From: Pseudomonas gingeri
GTDB lineage: Bacteria; Pseudomonadota; Gammaproteobacteria; Pseudomonadales; Pseudomonadaceae
Assembly (NCBI RefSeq): GCF_013385635.1
Contig: NZ_JACAPR010000011.1
Location: 62,001-126,000 of the forward strand
Direction: 5' to 3'
DNA length: 64,000 nt
The position numbers and the translations under genes are program-made. Below the pieces are notes generated by a model that made no database searches, was not told where the DNA came from, and saw only the letters and a list, made by a program, of their open reading frames with translations. This document shows, piece by piece, positions 51,527 through 61,290 of this stretch. Within the stretch, counting starts at the first letter, position 1, and every line of letters begins with the position of its first letter.

Positions 51527-53872
51527 CTACTTCAACGCGGGATCGCCCGGATTGAGTAGCTTCCAGGCCTGGAGCAAGGCCTGGGCCTTGGGTTCGTGGC
51601 CGTTTTCCAAGTAGTACTGGATCAACGAGAGCCGCGCATTGCGCTGGGTCGGCTGGTGCTTGAGCAGTGTTTCCAGTTCGGCGCAGGCGGCTTCGACCTG
51701 GCCGCTGTCGTGCAGTGCCACCGCCAGCACGTAGCCATATTGAGGGTTCTGCGGTTCCAGGCGTGCCGCCTTGCGCAGGGCGACCATGGCCTGCGCGGTG
51801 TCGCCCGCGCGGATCAGCGTCAGGCCCCGGGCATGTTGCAGCAGCGCGGCATCGGGGTGTTCGTGCAGGGCCTGGTCCAACAGTTGCCCGGCCTCGCTGC
51901 CGCGTCCGTTGGCTTCCAGCCACTGCATCAGGGTGACCAGCGCGGGCAGGAAGTCCGGATCGCGCAGCCGCGCCGTCCTTAACAGTGCCTCGACCTGATT
52001 GCCGCGGCCGGTGGCCTGATACAGCATCGCCAGGTTGAGGTTGGCTTCGGCGCGTTCCCCGAGGTTCGACTGTACCTGCTCGTATTCGCCGATGGCCTTG
52101 TTCCAGGCCGGCTGGGCACTGCCCAGGCCGGCTGCCGAAGCGCCCAGCAGTTCGCGGGCGGCGCTGATGCGCACGGCCTTTACCGGGTCCGCGAGCAGCG
52201 GTGCCAGCAGGGCCGCGCGCTCGGCCGGCGGGACAAAGGCGCTGACGGCGCGCAGGGCACTTTCGCGCACCTGCGGTTCGCCATGGGTGAGGTCCCTGGC
52301 GGCGAGTTTCAGGGCCTGTTCGCTGGGGTAGGACGGCAACTCGGCCAGCAGGGTGGCGCGCTGGATCGCCGGCAGATTGCTGCGTTGCAACTGCTGGTAG
52401 AGGGCTTCGGCCGCGCCGGGCCGACCGCCACGGATCAGCAGCAGGCTTTCGCCGTAGCGCGGCGCTTGTGGGATAGAACGGTCGTTCCAGCGTTTGAACT
52501 GCGCGGTGATCTTGTCGCCGGCCGAACCCTGGTGGCAACTCAGGCAGGCGTCCGGCGTGCCGAGGGCCCTGGCCCGTTCGGGGTTGGGAATACTGAAACT
52601 ATGGTCATGGCGAAAGTCATTGCCCATATAGAATTTGCCCGGCATATGACAATCGATGCATTGCGTTCCGGACTGGCCGGGTTGATGCCGATGGTGCTCG
52701 GGCGAGTCGTAGTCTTTTGCCTGCAGGCCACGGCCATCGACACCGGCGACGGCACTCTTGCCCGATGGGTTGTGGCATTGCAGGCAGACGCCATTGCCCG
52801 CCGCCTTGAGTTCGCCGCTGTGGGGGTTGTGGCAATCGCTGCAACGCACGCCCTTGCCGAACATCTTGCTCTGTAGGAACGAGCCGTGTTCGAACACCTC
52901 GTCCTTGATCGTGCCGTCCAGGGCATAGAGTTCGCGGGTCAGCACGCTGGGCAGGTAGTCGTCCATCAGTCGCTTGCCGACGGTGTAGCCATCGCCCAGC
53001 GGGGCACGCCGGGCATGGCAGCGGGCGCAGGTCTCGATCTCGACGGTGGTGTCCTTGCTGGCCAGGTCGACGGCGAAACCCTTGTGGATCAGGTCGGTCT
53101 TGCCGGCCGTCCATTGCAAGTGATTCGATGCCGGACCGTGGCAGGCCTGGCAGCCGACGCCGAGGCTGTTCCACTGGCTGGCGAACGTGTTGCTGGCGGT
53201 ATCGAAGTTGCGCTGGTAGCCGGTGGTGTGGCACTCGACGCACATGAAGTTGGCGTTCTGGCTCGGTTTGCTCCAGTGCAGCGGATTCTTGAAGTCCACG
53301 CCCTGGCCGGGGTAGAGGTGGAACCAGCGCCGCTTTTCGGTATCCCAGGCGACGCCCAGGGCCTGCAGGCGACCGCCGGGAACTTCCAGCAGGTATTGCT
53401 GCAAGGGGGCGACGCCAAAGGTGTAGGCGACCTTGAAGTCGGCGGCGGCCCCGTCGGTGCCCTGGGTGTTGACCCAGAAGCCCTGGTCGCGGCGAAAGAA
53501 ACGGGTCTTCTGCTGTTCGAGGTCCACGCTGACATCGGCGAAGTCACCCAGTACCGTCTCCGTCGTCGCGGCCTGCATCGCCAGTTGATGGTGGGAGCCT
53601 TGCCAGTCCTTGACCTGGGCGCTGTGGCAGCCCTGGCACTGTTGTTCATCGACCATCCGTGCGTCAGGGAGCGCGGTCGCTGGCGCCATGGGCGGCTGAC
53701 TCGACGTGAGCGGGGCGGGTGTTGGTCGAACAGGCGGGCCGCCTTGCAGGGACAACCAGATGCCCACGGTGACCAGCAGCAGGAGCGCGGCGGTGACAGG
53801 TAGCAGGTAGCGGGACAGACGCGAGGGGGAAGCAGCGGGAACTGGTGCGTTTTTGTTTTTTTGCTTGGGCAT
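51527..53872 (-). CDS. Octaheme c-type cytochrome with HEAT-like and TPR domains
   Basis: The ATG at 53872 (GGATG upstream) gives 781 residues. A membrane anchor at about 21-42 exposes the rest to the periplasm. Eight CxxCH heme sites lie between residue 79 and about 470: CQGCH, CVECH, CQACH, CARCH, CSDCH, CLQCH, CIDCH, CLSCH. They are followed by HEAT-like helical repeats (about 540-620) and TPR-like repeats to the end. The heme part resembles octaheme tetrathionate-reductase/hydroxylamine-oxidoreductase-type cytochromes in overall style. The function is not known; it is probably electron transfer with a docking scaffold. Confidence 0.85.
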   Translation of the reverse strand: MPKQKNKNAPVPAASPSRLSRYLLPVTAALLLLVTVGIWLSLQGGPPVRPTPAPLTSSQPPMAPATALPDARMVDEQQCQGCHSAQVKDWQGSHHQLAMQAATTETVLGDFADVSVDLEQQKTRFFRRDQGFWVNTQGTDGAAADFKVAYTFGVAPLQQYLLEVPGGRLQALGVAWDTEKRRWFHLYPGQGVDFKNPLHWSKPSQNANFMCVECHTTGYQRNFDTASNTFASQWNSLGVGCQACHGPASNHLQWTAGKTDLIHKGFAVDLASKDTTVEIETCARCHARRAPLGDGYTVGKRLMDDYLPSVLTRELYALDGTIKDEVFEHGSFLQSKMFGKGVRCSDCHNPHSGELKAAGNGVCLQCHNPSGKSAVAGVDGRGLQAKDYDSPEHHRHQPGQSGTQCIDCHMPGKFYMGNDFRHDHSFSIPNPERARALGTPDACLSCHQGSAGDKITAQFKRWNDRSIPQAPRYGESLLLIRGGRPGAAEALYQQLQRSNLPAIQRATLLAELPSYPSEQALKLAARDLTHGEPQVRESALRAVSAFVPPAERAALLAPLLADPVKAVRISAARELLGASAAGLGSAQPAWNKAIGEYEQVQSNLGERAEANLNLAMLYQATGRGNQVEALLRTARLRDPDFLPALVTLMQWLEANGRGSEAGQLLDQALHEHPDAALLQHARGLTLIRAGDTAQAMVALRKAARLEPQNPQYGYVLAVALHDSGQVEAACAELETLLKHQPTQRNARLSLIQYYLENGHEPKAQALLQAWKLLNPGDPALK

Positions 53873-54079
53873 TGAGACATCCGTTGTCCAACTGCATTGG
53901 GCGAGCATCGAAGCTGGCTCCAGCTTTGACGGCACAGCCGCTCCTGTCAAACAGGCTTTGAGAAATGGCCCACATTGCGTGCGCAATAATCAACATTTTC
54001 GAGCCGGCGCGGCGTTCCTTGGCTATACCTACCTTTCCTGTACCGGCGGCGGTACCGGCTAGCCAAAAGGAGTTTCGGC

Positions 54080-54751
54080 ATGAAATCAGGTTTCATGATC
54101 AGTGCGCTGTGTATCGCCTCCCTTGCCGTGGTCGGCTGTTCGAGCCAGTCCACCCAACCCGATCACTACTCGGGATTTCTCAAGGACTACAGTCGGCTCA
54201 AGGAAGAGAAAACTCCGTCGGGTGTCGAGGTGATGCGCTGGATCGATCCCAAGCTCGACGTGCGCAAATACACCAGTGCCTATATCGAACCCACCCAGTT
54301 CTATCCCGCTCCGCAGCCCACCGTGAAAATCCCCCAGGCGACCCTGCACGGCATTACCCAGTACTACGACCAGGCACTCAAGCGTGAGCTGAGCAAATCC
54401 CTGCCCCTGGCCAACGGCCCGGGCCCTGGCGTGGTGGTGGTGCGGGCGGCGATCACGGCGGTGAGCAGCAAGACCGAGGGACTCAAGGCCTATGAACTGA
54501 TTCCGGTGGCGCTGGTGGCGGCGGCGGTCAGCACCGCGTCGGGGATTCGTGACCAGGAAACCACCCTGGGCACCGAAGCCGCGTTCCTCGATGGCCAGAC
54601 CCAGGCGGTGCTCGCCGAAGTGGTCCGTCAGGGCACCGGCAAGCCGCTGGAAAACGACAGCCAGGTGATGCAGCCTTCCGATGTGAAAAACGTGATCGAC
54701 GGCTGGGCTTCGGATATGCACCAGTCGTATCTCAAGCTGAAGAGCCGGTAG
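54080..54751 (+). CDS. DUF3313-type lipoprotein
   Basis: A 223-residue protein with AGGAG at good spacing. The signal peptide ends in the lipobox AVVGC (lipidated Cys at about residue 20). The mature part (SGFLKDYSRLKE, WIDPKLDVRKYTSAYIEP, and a late EAAFLDGQTQAVLAEVV) is the pattern of DUF3313 lipoproteins. Their role in the envelope is unknown. It is divergent from the octaheme cytochrome gene across 207 bases and followed by a REP element. Confidence 0.85.
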   Translation: MKSGFMISALCIASLAVVGCSSQSTQPDHYSGFLKDYSRLKEEKTPSGVEVMRWIDPKLDVRKYTSAYIEPTQFYPAPQPTVKIPQATLHGITQYYDQALKRELSKSLPLANGPGPGVVVVRAAITAVSSKTEGLKAYELIPVALVAAAVSTASGIRDQETTLGTEAAFLDGQTQAVLAEVVRQGTGKPLENDSQVMQPSDVKNVIDGWASDMHQSYLKLKSR

Positions 54752-54830
54752 GAACGAAAGGTCGGTGCAAGACCATCTGGCCTCATCGCTGGCAAGTCAG
54801 CTCTTGCACAGGTTGCGGCACGGTCCCCGG

Positions 54831-54857
54831 TAGGAGCCGGCTTGCCGGCGATGGCGC
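54831..54857. repeat. REP element
   Basis: The stretch TAGGAGCCGGCTTGCCGGCG, followed by ATGGCG, is the common Pseudomonas REP sequence, with a GCCGGC-TT-GCCGGC hairpin. It lies between the convergent ends of the DUF3313 and MFS/spermidine-synthase-like genes and may act as a terminator or mRNA stabiliser. Confidence 0.8.
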
Positions 54858-54876
54858 CCGTATGGGCAACGGATGA

Positions 54877-57396
54877 TTACCGGGCCTGCCCTCCGAACCA
54901 GCGGTAGTACGGATTGCCCGGCTCGTCGCGCATCACTTCGCTCATCTCCCGGGCCCAGGCCTGGCGGTCACCCTCGTAGGCGTACAGGCTGGCGCGGTAG
55001 AAGCGCATCAGGTTCTGCTGGTAGCCCTGCAGGTAGTCGGTAAACAACTTGTCCGCGTTCAGCAGGGGAATCGGTTGTCGCAGGTCGAGCAGGGCCGGCA
55101 GCACCCGGCTGATTTCCCCGGCACGGACCCAGGGCGCGTACTCGATCGAAGGACGGTCGTCAGTCACCGCGGGCACGTTGCCGGCGAAGCGTTCCAGACC
55201 GTTGCGGTCGGTGATCCAGGTGGCCAGCAGCGCGCTGGCGGAACCGATGCCCACGTCCTGCAGGGCACTGCGCACCGAAGGGCGGTCGAAGCGTTCGGCG
55301 ATCCGCGCCGCATCCAGCTCGATCGGTTCCTGGGAGCCCACCAGGAGCATTTCGTGGAACTCGCTGGTCCACAGCGTGGCATGGGGAAACACATCGAGGA
55401 AACTGCGTACCAGCGCCCGTGAGTCATCGATGTTCTGCGTCGGCAGCGGCAGCCACTGGGCCAGCAGGCCATTCTTTTCCAGGCGGCTGGCGGCCAGTTG
55501 GTAGAAATCCCGCGAGTAGAGGTTGACCACGCCGACGGCGGAAGGCGGTGGTGGCTCCAGGGTGATCAGGTCGTAGCGCTGCGGGTTGCGCAGCAGCTCC
55601 TGGCGGCCGTCGCGCAGGCGCATCTGCAGGTTCGGGTCGGTGGCGGCCTGGAAGTTGCCCTTGAACAGCGGGGCGGCGGCGACCACCGTCGGCAGCAGCT
55701 CGGCGACGACGCGCTGGTGCAGCGACGGGTACTGCAACAGGGCTCCGGCGGTGATCCCGGTGCCGAAACCGATGACCAGGGCCGAGTCGGGTTCGCCGCG
55801 ATGGATCAGCAGCGGCAGCAGGGCCTGGATACGCATGTAGCGCAGCGACGGCATGGCATCACCGGTATTCGACACGCCCTGGATGTACAGGCGCTGGAAC
55901 TGCCGTTGGCCGCTGCCCTGGGTGACCACGGCGACGGTGCCGCCACGGCCTTCCTGATAGAACGCCAGGTGACCGTTGCGCGCCCCCGGCAGCAGATCGG
56001 CCAGGCGATCCACGGGCGTCAGCCAGGCCACGGCCAGGGACAACAGGCCGAGGATCACCACACCCTGGCGGTTGCCTTGGCGCAGGGCCCGGCCCCGGCT
56101 GACCGCGAGGCCACCGACAGCGGCGGCGATCAGTGCCAGCACACCGAGGGTGCGCACCAGCCCCAACCAGGGAATCAGCACAAAGCCGCAAAGCATGACC
56201 CCGGCGATGCCGCCCAGGGTATTGAACGCCACCACCTTGCCGACATCGCGGCCGACCTGGCGTTGTTGCACGCTCAGGCGCAGGGCCAGGGGAAAGGCGG
56301 CGCCCAGCAGCAGGGTCGGGATGAACACAATGCTCAACGCGGCGACGGCGAAGCGACTGCTCATACCCACCAGGGGCGTGCCACCGAGGGCCAGCACCAG
56401 GGCTTCGACCTGGGTCTGCAGCAGCACCAGCCAGCGCCCGAGCACGGCGATTTCCAGCACGGCAATCAGGCCGGCGGCGCTGATCAACCAGCCGAACACA
56501 CCCCAGGGATCGCGCAGGCGGTCGACCCGTCGGGCCATCAGGCTGCTGCCCAGCACCAGCCCGGCGAGGTAGGTCGCCAGCACCACGGCGAAGGCATAGG
56601 TGCGCGTGCTCATGAACTGCACGATGGACTGCGACCACACCACTTCATAACCCAGTGCCACGCCACCGGCGACGGCGTACAGCAGCATGGCCAGGCGTGC
56701 GGACGGCTGCTCGGCCCGGGCTTGTTCCGGCACCACGGGCAGCACCGGCCGCTTATCACGCAACAGCCACAACGCGCCGCCGGCGGCCAGCAGGTTGAGC
56801 AGGGCCGCGGCCATGGCGCTGCCGCGTACGCCGAGGCTGGCGACCAGCACAAAGGCGGTGAGCAGAGTGCCGACAATCGCCCCGGCGGTATTGGCCGCGT
56901 ACAGGCGTGCACCGGCCTGGCCCAATTGTTGCGGATCGGCGGCCAGGGCGCGCATCAGCACCGGCAGCGTGCCACCCATCAGGAACGCCGGAATCCCCAC
57001 CAGGCTGAAGGGCAACAACCAGGCGGCCAGCCCCAGTTGCTGTTCGAGCCAGGCGAACGGCGTGGCGGCCTGGGCCAGGCTGAGGGTGGCGCCGACGCCA
57101 AGCGCGGCGACCAGCAACTCCAGGGCGGCGTACAGCAGCAGCGGTTGCGCCATGCGGTCGGCCCAGCGCCCGAACAGCAGGCCGCCCAGGGCCAGCCCGG
57201 CGAAAAAGCCGCTGATGCCGGTGGTGATCGCATACACCTCGACCCCGACCACCAGCGACAGTTGCTTGATCCACAGCACCTGGTAGACCAGCGCCGCCGC
57301 GCCGGAAATGAACAGCAGCAGGGCGGGCAGGCGCCAGGTGGTCGCGACAGGGACGGACGTGGCCGATGACAGGGTGGCGCTGCGAGATGAGGACAT
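54877..57396 (-). CDS. Fused MFS-like membrane protein/spermidine synthase-like protein
   Basis: The ATG at 57396 gives 839 residues. Residues 15-500 hold roughly 12 or more membrane segments of the fused MFS/spermidine-synthase family. A cytoplasmic or periplasmic C-terminal domain has the spermidine-synthase-like AdoMet fold: ALVIGFGTGITAGALL near residue 570, ELLPTV as the acidic second strand, and RYDLITLEPPPPSAVGVVNL. In true spermidine synthases the last segment has a catalytic Asp; here it is Glu followed by a proline run. It may not be a polyamine synthase. It lies downstream of the sulfatase gene. Confidence 0.85.
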   Translation of the reverse strand: MSSSRSATLSSATSVPVATTWRLPALLLFISGAAALVYQVLWIKQLSLVVGVEVYAITTGISGFFAGLALGGLLFGRWADRMAQPLLLYAALELLVAALGVGATLSLAQAATPFAWLEQQLGLAAWLLPFSLVGIPAFLMGGTLPVLMRALAADPQQLGQAGARLYAANTAGAIVGTLLTAFVLVASLGVRGSAMAAALLNLLAAGGALWLLRDKRPVLPVVPEQARAEQPSARLAMLLYAVAGGVALGYEVVWSQSIVQFMSTRTYAFAVVLATYLAGLVLGSSLMARRVDRLRDPWGVFGWLISAAGLIAVLEIAVLGRWLVLLQTQVEALVLALGGTPLVGMSSRFAVAALSIVFIPTLLLGAAFPLALRLSVQQRQVGRDVGKVVAFNTLGGIAGVMLCGFVLIPWLGLVRTLGVLALIAAAVGGLAVSRGRALRQGNRQGVVILGLLSLAVAWLTPVDRLADLLPGARNGHLAFYQEGRGGTVAVVTQGSGQRQFQRLYIQGVSNTGDAMPSLRYMRIQALLPLLIHRGEPDSALVIGFGTGITAGALLQYPSLHQRVVAELLPTVVAAAPLFKGNFQAATDPNLQMRLRDGRQELLRNPQRYDLITLEPPPPSAVGVVNLYSRDFYQLAASRLEKNGLLAQWLPLPTQNIDDSRALVRSFLDVFPHATLWTSEFHEMLLVGSQEPIELDAARIAERFDRPSVRSALQDVGIGSASALLATWITDRNGLERFAGNVPAVTDDRPSIEYAPWVRAGEISRVLPALLDLRQPIPLLNADKLFTDYLQGYQQNLMRFYRASLYAYEGDRQAWAREMSEVMRDEPGNPYYRWFGGQAR

Positions 57397-57531
57397 AATG
57401 CGTTGGCCTTGTGCGGTAATCACAGGTTTCGGGGTCGCTACGCGCCCCAGCGTGGGCAAGCCCACTCGCCACGGGGGCGCCTGACCTTCAATCAGGGCCG
57501 CCCACCGGGGTGGTGGGCGGCGGTCTTGCCG

Positions 57532-59118
57532 TCACTCTTTAGGTTGGTTCTTCATCTTCTCGGCGATCTTGGCATCCACCGCCGCGCGGATCTGGTCGAC
57601 GCTGAAGCTCGCCGGTTTCTGGCTGGGCGGGTACTCGACAAAGGTTTCGAGGAACTTCGCCGACTTGGTCACCGCGACAGCGACCAGATAGACGTTCTTG
57701 GTACTCCAATCGTAGTACTGGTCTGATACCACATCCGCTCGCTCATACGGGTCCATCCGCAGATTGAGGATCTTCGGTACCCGCAGGCACACGAACGGTT
57801 CGCTCCAGACCCGGAAGCCGCCCGGCTCGCGCTGTTCGCAGAACACCGCCTTCCAGTTGTCGAAACGCATCGATACCAGCACCCCGTCGTCGTTGAAGTA
57901 GTAGAACTCCTTGCGCTCGCCTTTGGGTTGCTGTCCGGTCAGGTAGGGCAGTTGGTTGTAGCCGTCCAGGTGTACCTTGAAGTTGGCCCCGCCGCTGACC
58001 GGTGCCCAGCCCTTGAGCAGCTTGTCCTTGACTCCGCTATCGCCGGCGGCGGCCAGCAACGTCGGGAACCAGTCCATGCCGGAGAACATTTCGTTGGAGA
58101 CTTCGCCGCCCTTGATCTTGCCCGGCCAGCGGATCATCGCCGGCACCCGGTAGGCGCCTTCCCAGTTGGAGTTCTTCTCGTTGCGGAACGGCGTGGTCGC
58201 CGCGTCCGGCCAGGAGAACTGGTTCGGCCCGTTGTCGGTGGTGTAGACCACGATGGTGTTGTCGGCGATCTTCAGGTCGTCGAGGGTCTTCAGCAGTTTG
58301 CCGACATCGCCGTCATGCTCGAGCATGCCATCCGCATATTCGTTACCGGGCATGCCGCTCTGGCCCTTCATCGAGTCGCGCACATGGGTGAACACGTGCA
58401 TGCGCGTGGTGTTCATCCAGACGAAGAACGGTTTGTCCGCCTTGGCCTGTTTTTCGATAAACGCCTGGGCGGCGGCGGTGGTTTCGTCGTCGATGGTTTC
58501 CATGCGCTTGGTGGTCAGGGCGCCGGTGTCTTCGATCTTGCCATCGGCGAAACTGTGGATCACCCCGCGCGGGGAGTTGGCCTTGACGAACTCCGCGTCA
58601 TCCTTGGGCCAGTAGGGGCGTTCCGGTTCTTCTTCGGCGTTGAGGTGGTAGAGGTTGCCGAAGAACTCGTCGAAACCGTGATTGGTCGGCAGGTATTCAT
58701 CGCGGTCGCCGAGGTGGTTCTTGCCGAACTGGCCGGTGGCATAGCCCTGCGACTTGAGGGCCTGGGCGATGGTGATGTCGCGCTTCTGCAGGCCCACGGT
58801 GGCACCGGGGGCGCCGACCTTGGACAGCCCGGTACGCAGCGGCGTCTGTCCGGTAATGAAGGACGAGCGTCCCGCCGTGCAGCTGTTCTCCGCGTAGTAG
58901 TCGGTGAACAGCATGCCTTCCTTGGCGATGCGGTCGATATTCGGCGTCTTGTAGCCGACCACGCCCATGGAGTAGGCGCTGATATTGGTCTGCCCGATGT
59001 CGTCGCCGAAGATCACCAGGATATTGGGTTTTTCGGCGGCCCCGGCGCCTGCCGAGAGCCCCATCACTGAAGCCGCCACCAGGGCGAGCTGGGGAAGCCA
59101 TTTGCGTATGCCAGTCAT
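57532..59118 (-). CDS. Exported arylsulfatase-type sulfatase
   Basis: A 528-residue sulfatase. A signal peptide ends near GAGAAEK (residue 28). The first metal-binding pair is D39-D40 (FGDDIGQ). The residue converted to formylglycine is C80 in the motif CTAGR (80-84), followed by SSFITGQTPLRTG. This fits the loose C/S-x-P/A-x-R pattern, but it lacks the Pro of classic C-x-P-x-R sites. FGKNHLGDRDEYLPTNHGFD and TTDNGPN further support the family. No formylglycine-generating enzyme is in the window. It follows the HAD gene after 79 nt. Confidence 0.92.
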   Translation of the reverse strand: MTGIRKWLPQLALVAASVMGLSAGAGAAEKPNILVIFGDDIGQTNISAYSMGVVGYKTPNIDRIAKEGMLFTDYYAENSCTAGRSSFITGQTPLRTGLSKVGAPGATVGLQKRDITIAQALKSQGYATGQFGKNHLGDRDEYLPTNHGFDEFFGNLYHLNAEEEPERPYWPKDDAEFVKANSPRGVIHSFADGKIEDTGALTTKRMETIDDETTAAAQAFIEKQAKADKPFFVWMNTTRMHVFTHVRDSMKGQSGMPGNEYADGMLEHDGDVGKLLKTLDDLKIADNTIVVYTTDNGPNQFSWPDAATTPFRNEKNSNWEGAYRVPAMIRWPGKIKGGEVSNEMFSGMDWFPTLLAAAGDSGVKDKLLKGWAPVSGGANFKVHLDGYNQLPYLTGQQPKGERKEFYYFNDDGVLVSMRFDNWKAVFCEQREPGGFRVWSEPFVCLRVPKILNLRMDPYERADVVSDQYYDWSTKNVYLVAVAVTKSAKFLETFVEYPPSQKPASFSVDQIRAAVDAKIAEKMKNQPKE

Positions 59119-59197
59119 ATGACTTGCTCCTTTTGCGCTAGCTTGAGCCGTCCTGCGACGGCCAACGTTTCTTGCTGTCCTGCATCACGTTTTGTGC

Positions 59198-60226
59198 TTA
59201 CTGCACTTGCTCGGTGGGGGCGGCCTCGAACGGGTAGACCTTGCGCCAGGCGCTCGCCATGTCGACGACGGTCCAGCCCCGTTTGTTGGCCTCATCCAGG
59301 GCCTTGTCCAGGCGCCCTATGTTCGATTGCCGGTCATAGGCCCATTCGCGTTTGGCATCGGTGTGATGCACCAGGCCCATGAAGCGCTTGCCGCCGCCGG
59401 CGGCGGTCCATTGCAGCATCTGCAAGTCGCCGTCGGAGTTGCCGAAGGCCAGCAGCGGGCGGCGGCCGATGATCGCGTCGATGCTTTCCGGCTTGCCGGG
59501 ACCGTCGTCGTTATGGGCCAGCTTGGCGGTGCGCAGGATCGACGGCGTGCCGTTGTCCAATTGATAGCGGGTGACGAAACTGGAGCCGATGACCTGCTCC
59601 GGCGGAATGCCGTACACGGTCTCGGCGAAGGCGCGCATGAACGCCGTATCGCCGCCGGAAACGAGGTAGGTCTTGAAGTCTTCGCGGCGCAGGTAGTCGA
59701 GCATTTCCAGCATCGGCTGGTAGATCATCTCGGTGTAGGGCTTGCCGGTCTTCGGATGGCGAGCCTGGGCCAGCCAGGTCCGGGCATGGTCGATAAAGGC
59801 CTCGGTGGTGATGCCGGTGTGGGTGGCGCCGATGATCGTCAGCAGGCCGTCCATGCCGCTGGCGGCCAGGGCCTTCTGGTCGTTTTCCAGCACCGCCTTG
59901 AACGGTTGCCGGGTCTTCCATTCGGGATGCTGCGGGGCCAGGCGCCTGACTTCATCGAAGGCGAACAGCATCTGGAAATAGGCCGGTTGTTCGGTCCAGA
60001 GGGTGCCGTCGTTGTCGAATACGGCAATGCGTTCGGCGGGTTTGACGAAGTCTTTCGAGTCTTGTTCGGTGACGGCCTGGACAAAGTCGATGATGGCCGC
60101 CTTGGCCGGGCCTTCCTGCCATGACGGCAACGGGTCGGCGGCTTGTGCGGGCAAGGCGAGGACTGACAAGGTGAGGACCAGCAGCGACAGCCAGCCACGA
60201 CGATAGAGCGGCGATGGACGGGTCAT
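59198..60226 (-). CDS. Exported HAD-family phosphatase
   Basis: The ATG at 60226 (AGGAG upstream) gives 342 residues and overlaps the BatD stop by four bases. A signal peptide ends near PAQAADP (residue 30). HAD motif I is FDNDGTLW with D71 and D73, motif II lies near residue 195 ([11 protein letters not shown]), and motif IV is [11 protein letters not shown] near residue 265. This indicates a magnesium-dependent phosphatase in the periplasm, where few HAD enzymes work. It couples the Bat genes to the sulfatase gene; substrate unknown. Confidence 0.9.
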   Translation of the reverse strand: MTRPSPLYRRGWLSLLVLTLSVLALPAQAADPLPSWQEGPAKAAIIDFVQAVTEQDSKDFVKPAERIAVFDNDGTLWTEQPAYFQMLFAFDEVRRLAPQHPEWKTRQPFKAVLENDQKALAASGMDGLLTIIGATHTGITTEAFIDHARTWLAQARHPKTGKPYTEMIYQPMLEMLDYLRREDFKTYLVSGGDTAFMRAFAETVYGIPPEQVIGSSFVTRYQLDNGTPSILRTAKLAHNDDGPGKPESIDAIIGRRPLLAFGNSDGDLQMLQWTAAGGGKRFMGLVHHTDAKREWAYDRQSNIGRLDKALDEANKRGWTVVDMASAWRKVYPFEAAPTEQVQ

Positions 60227-61290
60227 GGGAACTCCTTCTCCAGACGAGGGTTGAGCGGGCGCAGGCCCGTTGAGCGATGGGCCCGCCACCAGCGTTGCCA
60301 GGTCCGGACGCCGCGGCGGGCCACGGGCAGGATCAGGTGCGGAACCAGGCGCACCAGCAACCCCAGCGCCAGGACGGCCAGGCCCCAGGCCAGCCAGTGT
60401 CGGGACAGATGAATGCGACCCTGGTGGGCGAGGGCCTGGACGTCCTCGGTCACCGAAAACACCGGGCGATAGTGTGCATTGGCGACGGCATCGAAGCTCA
60501 CCGCCGCTACTTCGAGGGTGCGAGCCTGTCGACTGCCGCTGTCCCACCACTTGAGCTGCACCACCGGTAACTGGAAGTGCCCCGGACGGTCGATGCGGTA
60601 GTTGGCCTGGTCGATCCGTTGCCCGCCGTCGAGGTTGCCGCGGCCATCGTCGAGGTTGCTGATCCGCGGCGTCTTCAGGTAGCGGCTCAGGCCCGGTACA
60701 TCCTTCAGGACCGGCGCGGGCAAGGCCATGCCCGGTGTGCCGTCGGCTTGCAGGGTCAATTCGCGGGTGACGCTGTCACCGACCGTGGGCGGGTCGGATG
60801 AATAAGCGATTTTTTGCGACAGTCGCAGTCCGCTGGCCACCAGCACCGTTTCGCCCGGAGCGAACCCTGGCGGCAGGCGAGCGCTGAAATGCCGCGTCGG
60901 AATCTGCGCGCTGAGTTCGTGGCTGGCCTGGCCGGGTGTGGCATGTATCGTCAGTGTCGGGATGACGAATTCTCCAGCCTGCTGCGGGGTGATCCGGTAG
61001 CGGTAGCGCAGGCCGAAGAAGGGCTTTCCTTCCAGGGTCAGGTTCAGGTGCTCGGCTTCGCTGCCCGGCGGTTCGACCTGGGCGCCGTCGAGTGTCAGCG
61101 CGGGCAGGTTCGCCGCGCTGGTAAACCAGCTGTCGGTCAGCACATCGACCTGCAGGCTCAGGGTTTCACCGACCACCACCGTGGTATCGGGCAGCAGCCG
61201 GGCCTGCACCCGCAGTTGCGGTTCGTCGGCCAGCACGGGCCAGGCCAGCAGGCAGGACAGGGCGCAGATCGCCGGTCGCCGGGTCTTCAT
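60223..61290 (-). CDS. BatD-like protein (oxygen-tolerance family)
   Basis: A 355-residue protein with a signal peptide (cleavage near VLADEP, residue 20). A beta-rich extracytoplasmic region follows ([40 protein letters not shown]), then one C-terminal membrane helix at about 303-325 and a basic cytoplasmic tail. This is the BatD layout, though shorter than the Bacteroides protein. It overlaps both the BatB-like gene (61287-61290) and the HAD gene by four bases, so the genes are translated as one unit. It is thought to help MoxR/VWA complexes at the membrane. Confidence 0.85.
   Translation of the reverse strand: MKTRRPAICALSCLLAWPVLADEPQLRVQARLLPDTTVVVGETLSLQVDVLTDSWFTSAANLPALTLDGAQVEPPGSEAEHLNLTLEGKPFFGLRYRYRITPQQAGEFVIPTLTIHATPGQASHELSAQIPTRHFSARLPPGFAPGETVLVASGLRLSQKIAYSSDPPTVGDSVTRELTLQADGTPGMALPAPVLKDVPGLSRYLKTPRISNLDDGRGNLDGGQRIDQANYRIDRPGHFQLPVVQLKWWDSGSRQARTLEVAAVSFDAVANAHYRPVFSVTEDVQALAHQGRIHLSRHWLAWGLAVLALGLLVRLVPHLILPVARRGVRTWQRWWRAHRSTGLRPLNPRLEKEFP

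Noticed and set aside
55498-57369. A 623-codon open frame opposite the MFS/spermidine-synthase-like gene
   Set aside because: Extremely Gln/His-rich, the mirror of Leu/Ala-rich membrane helices on the other strand.
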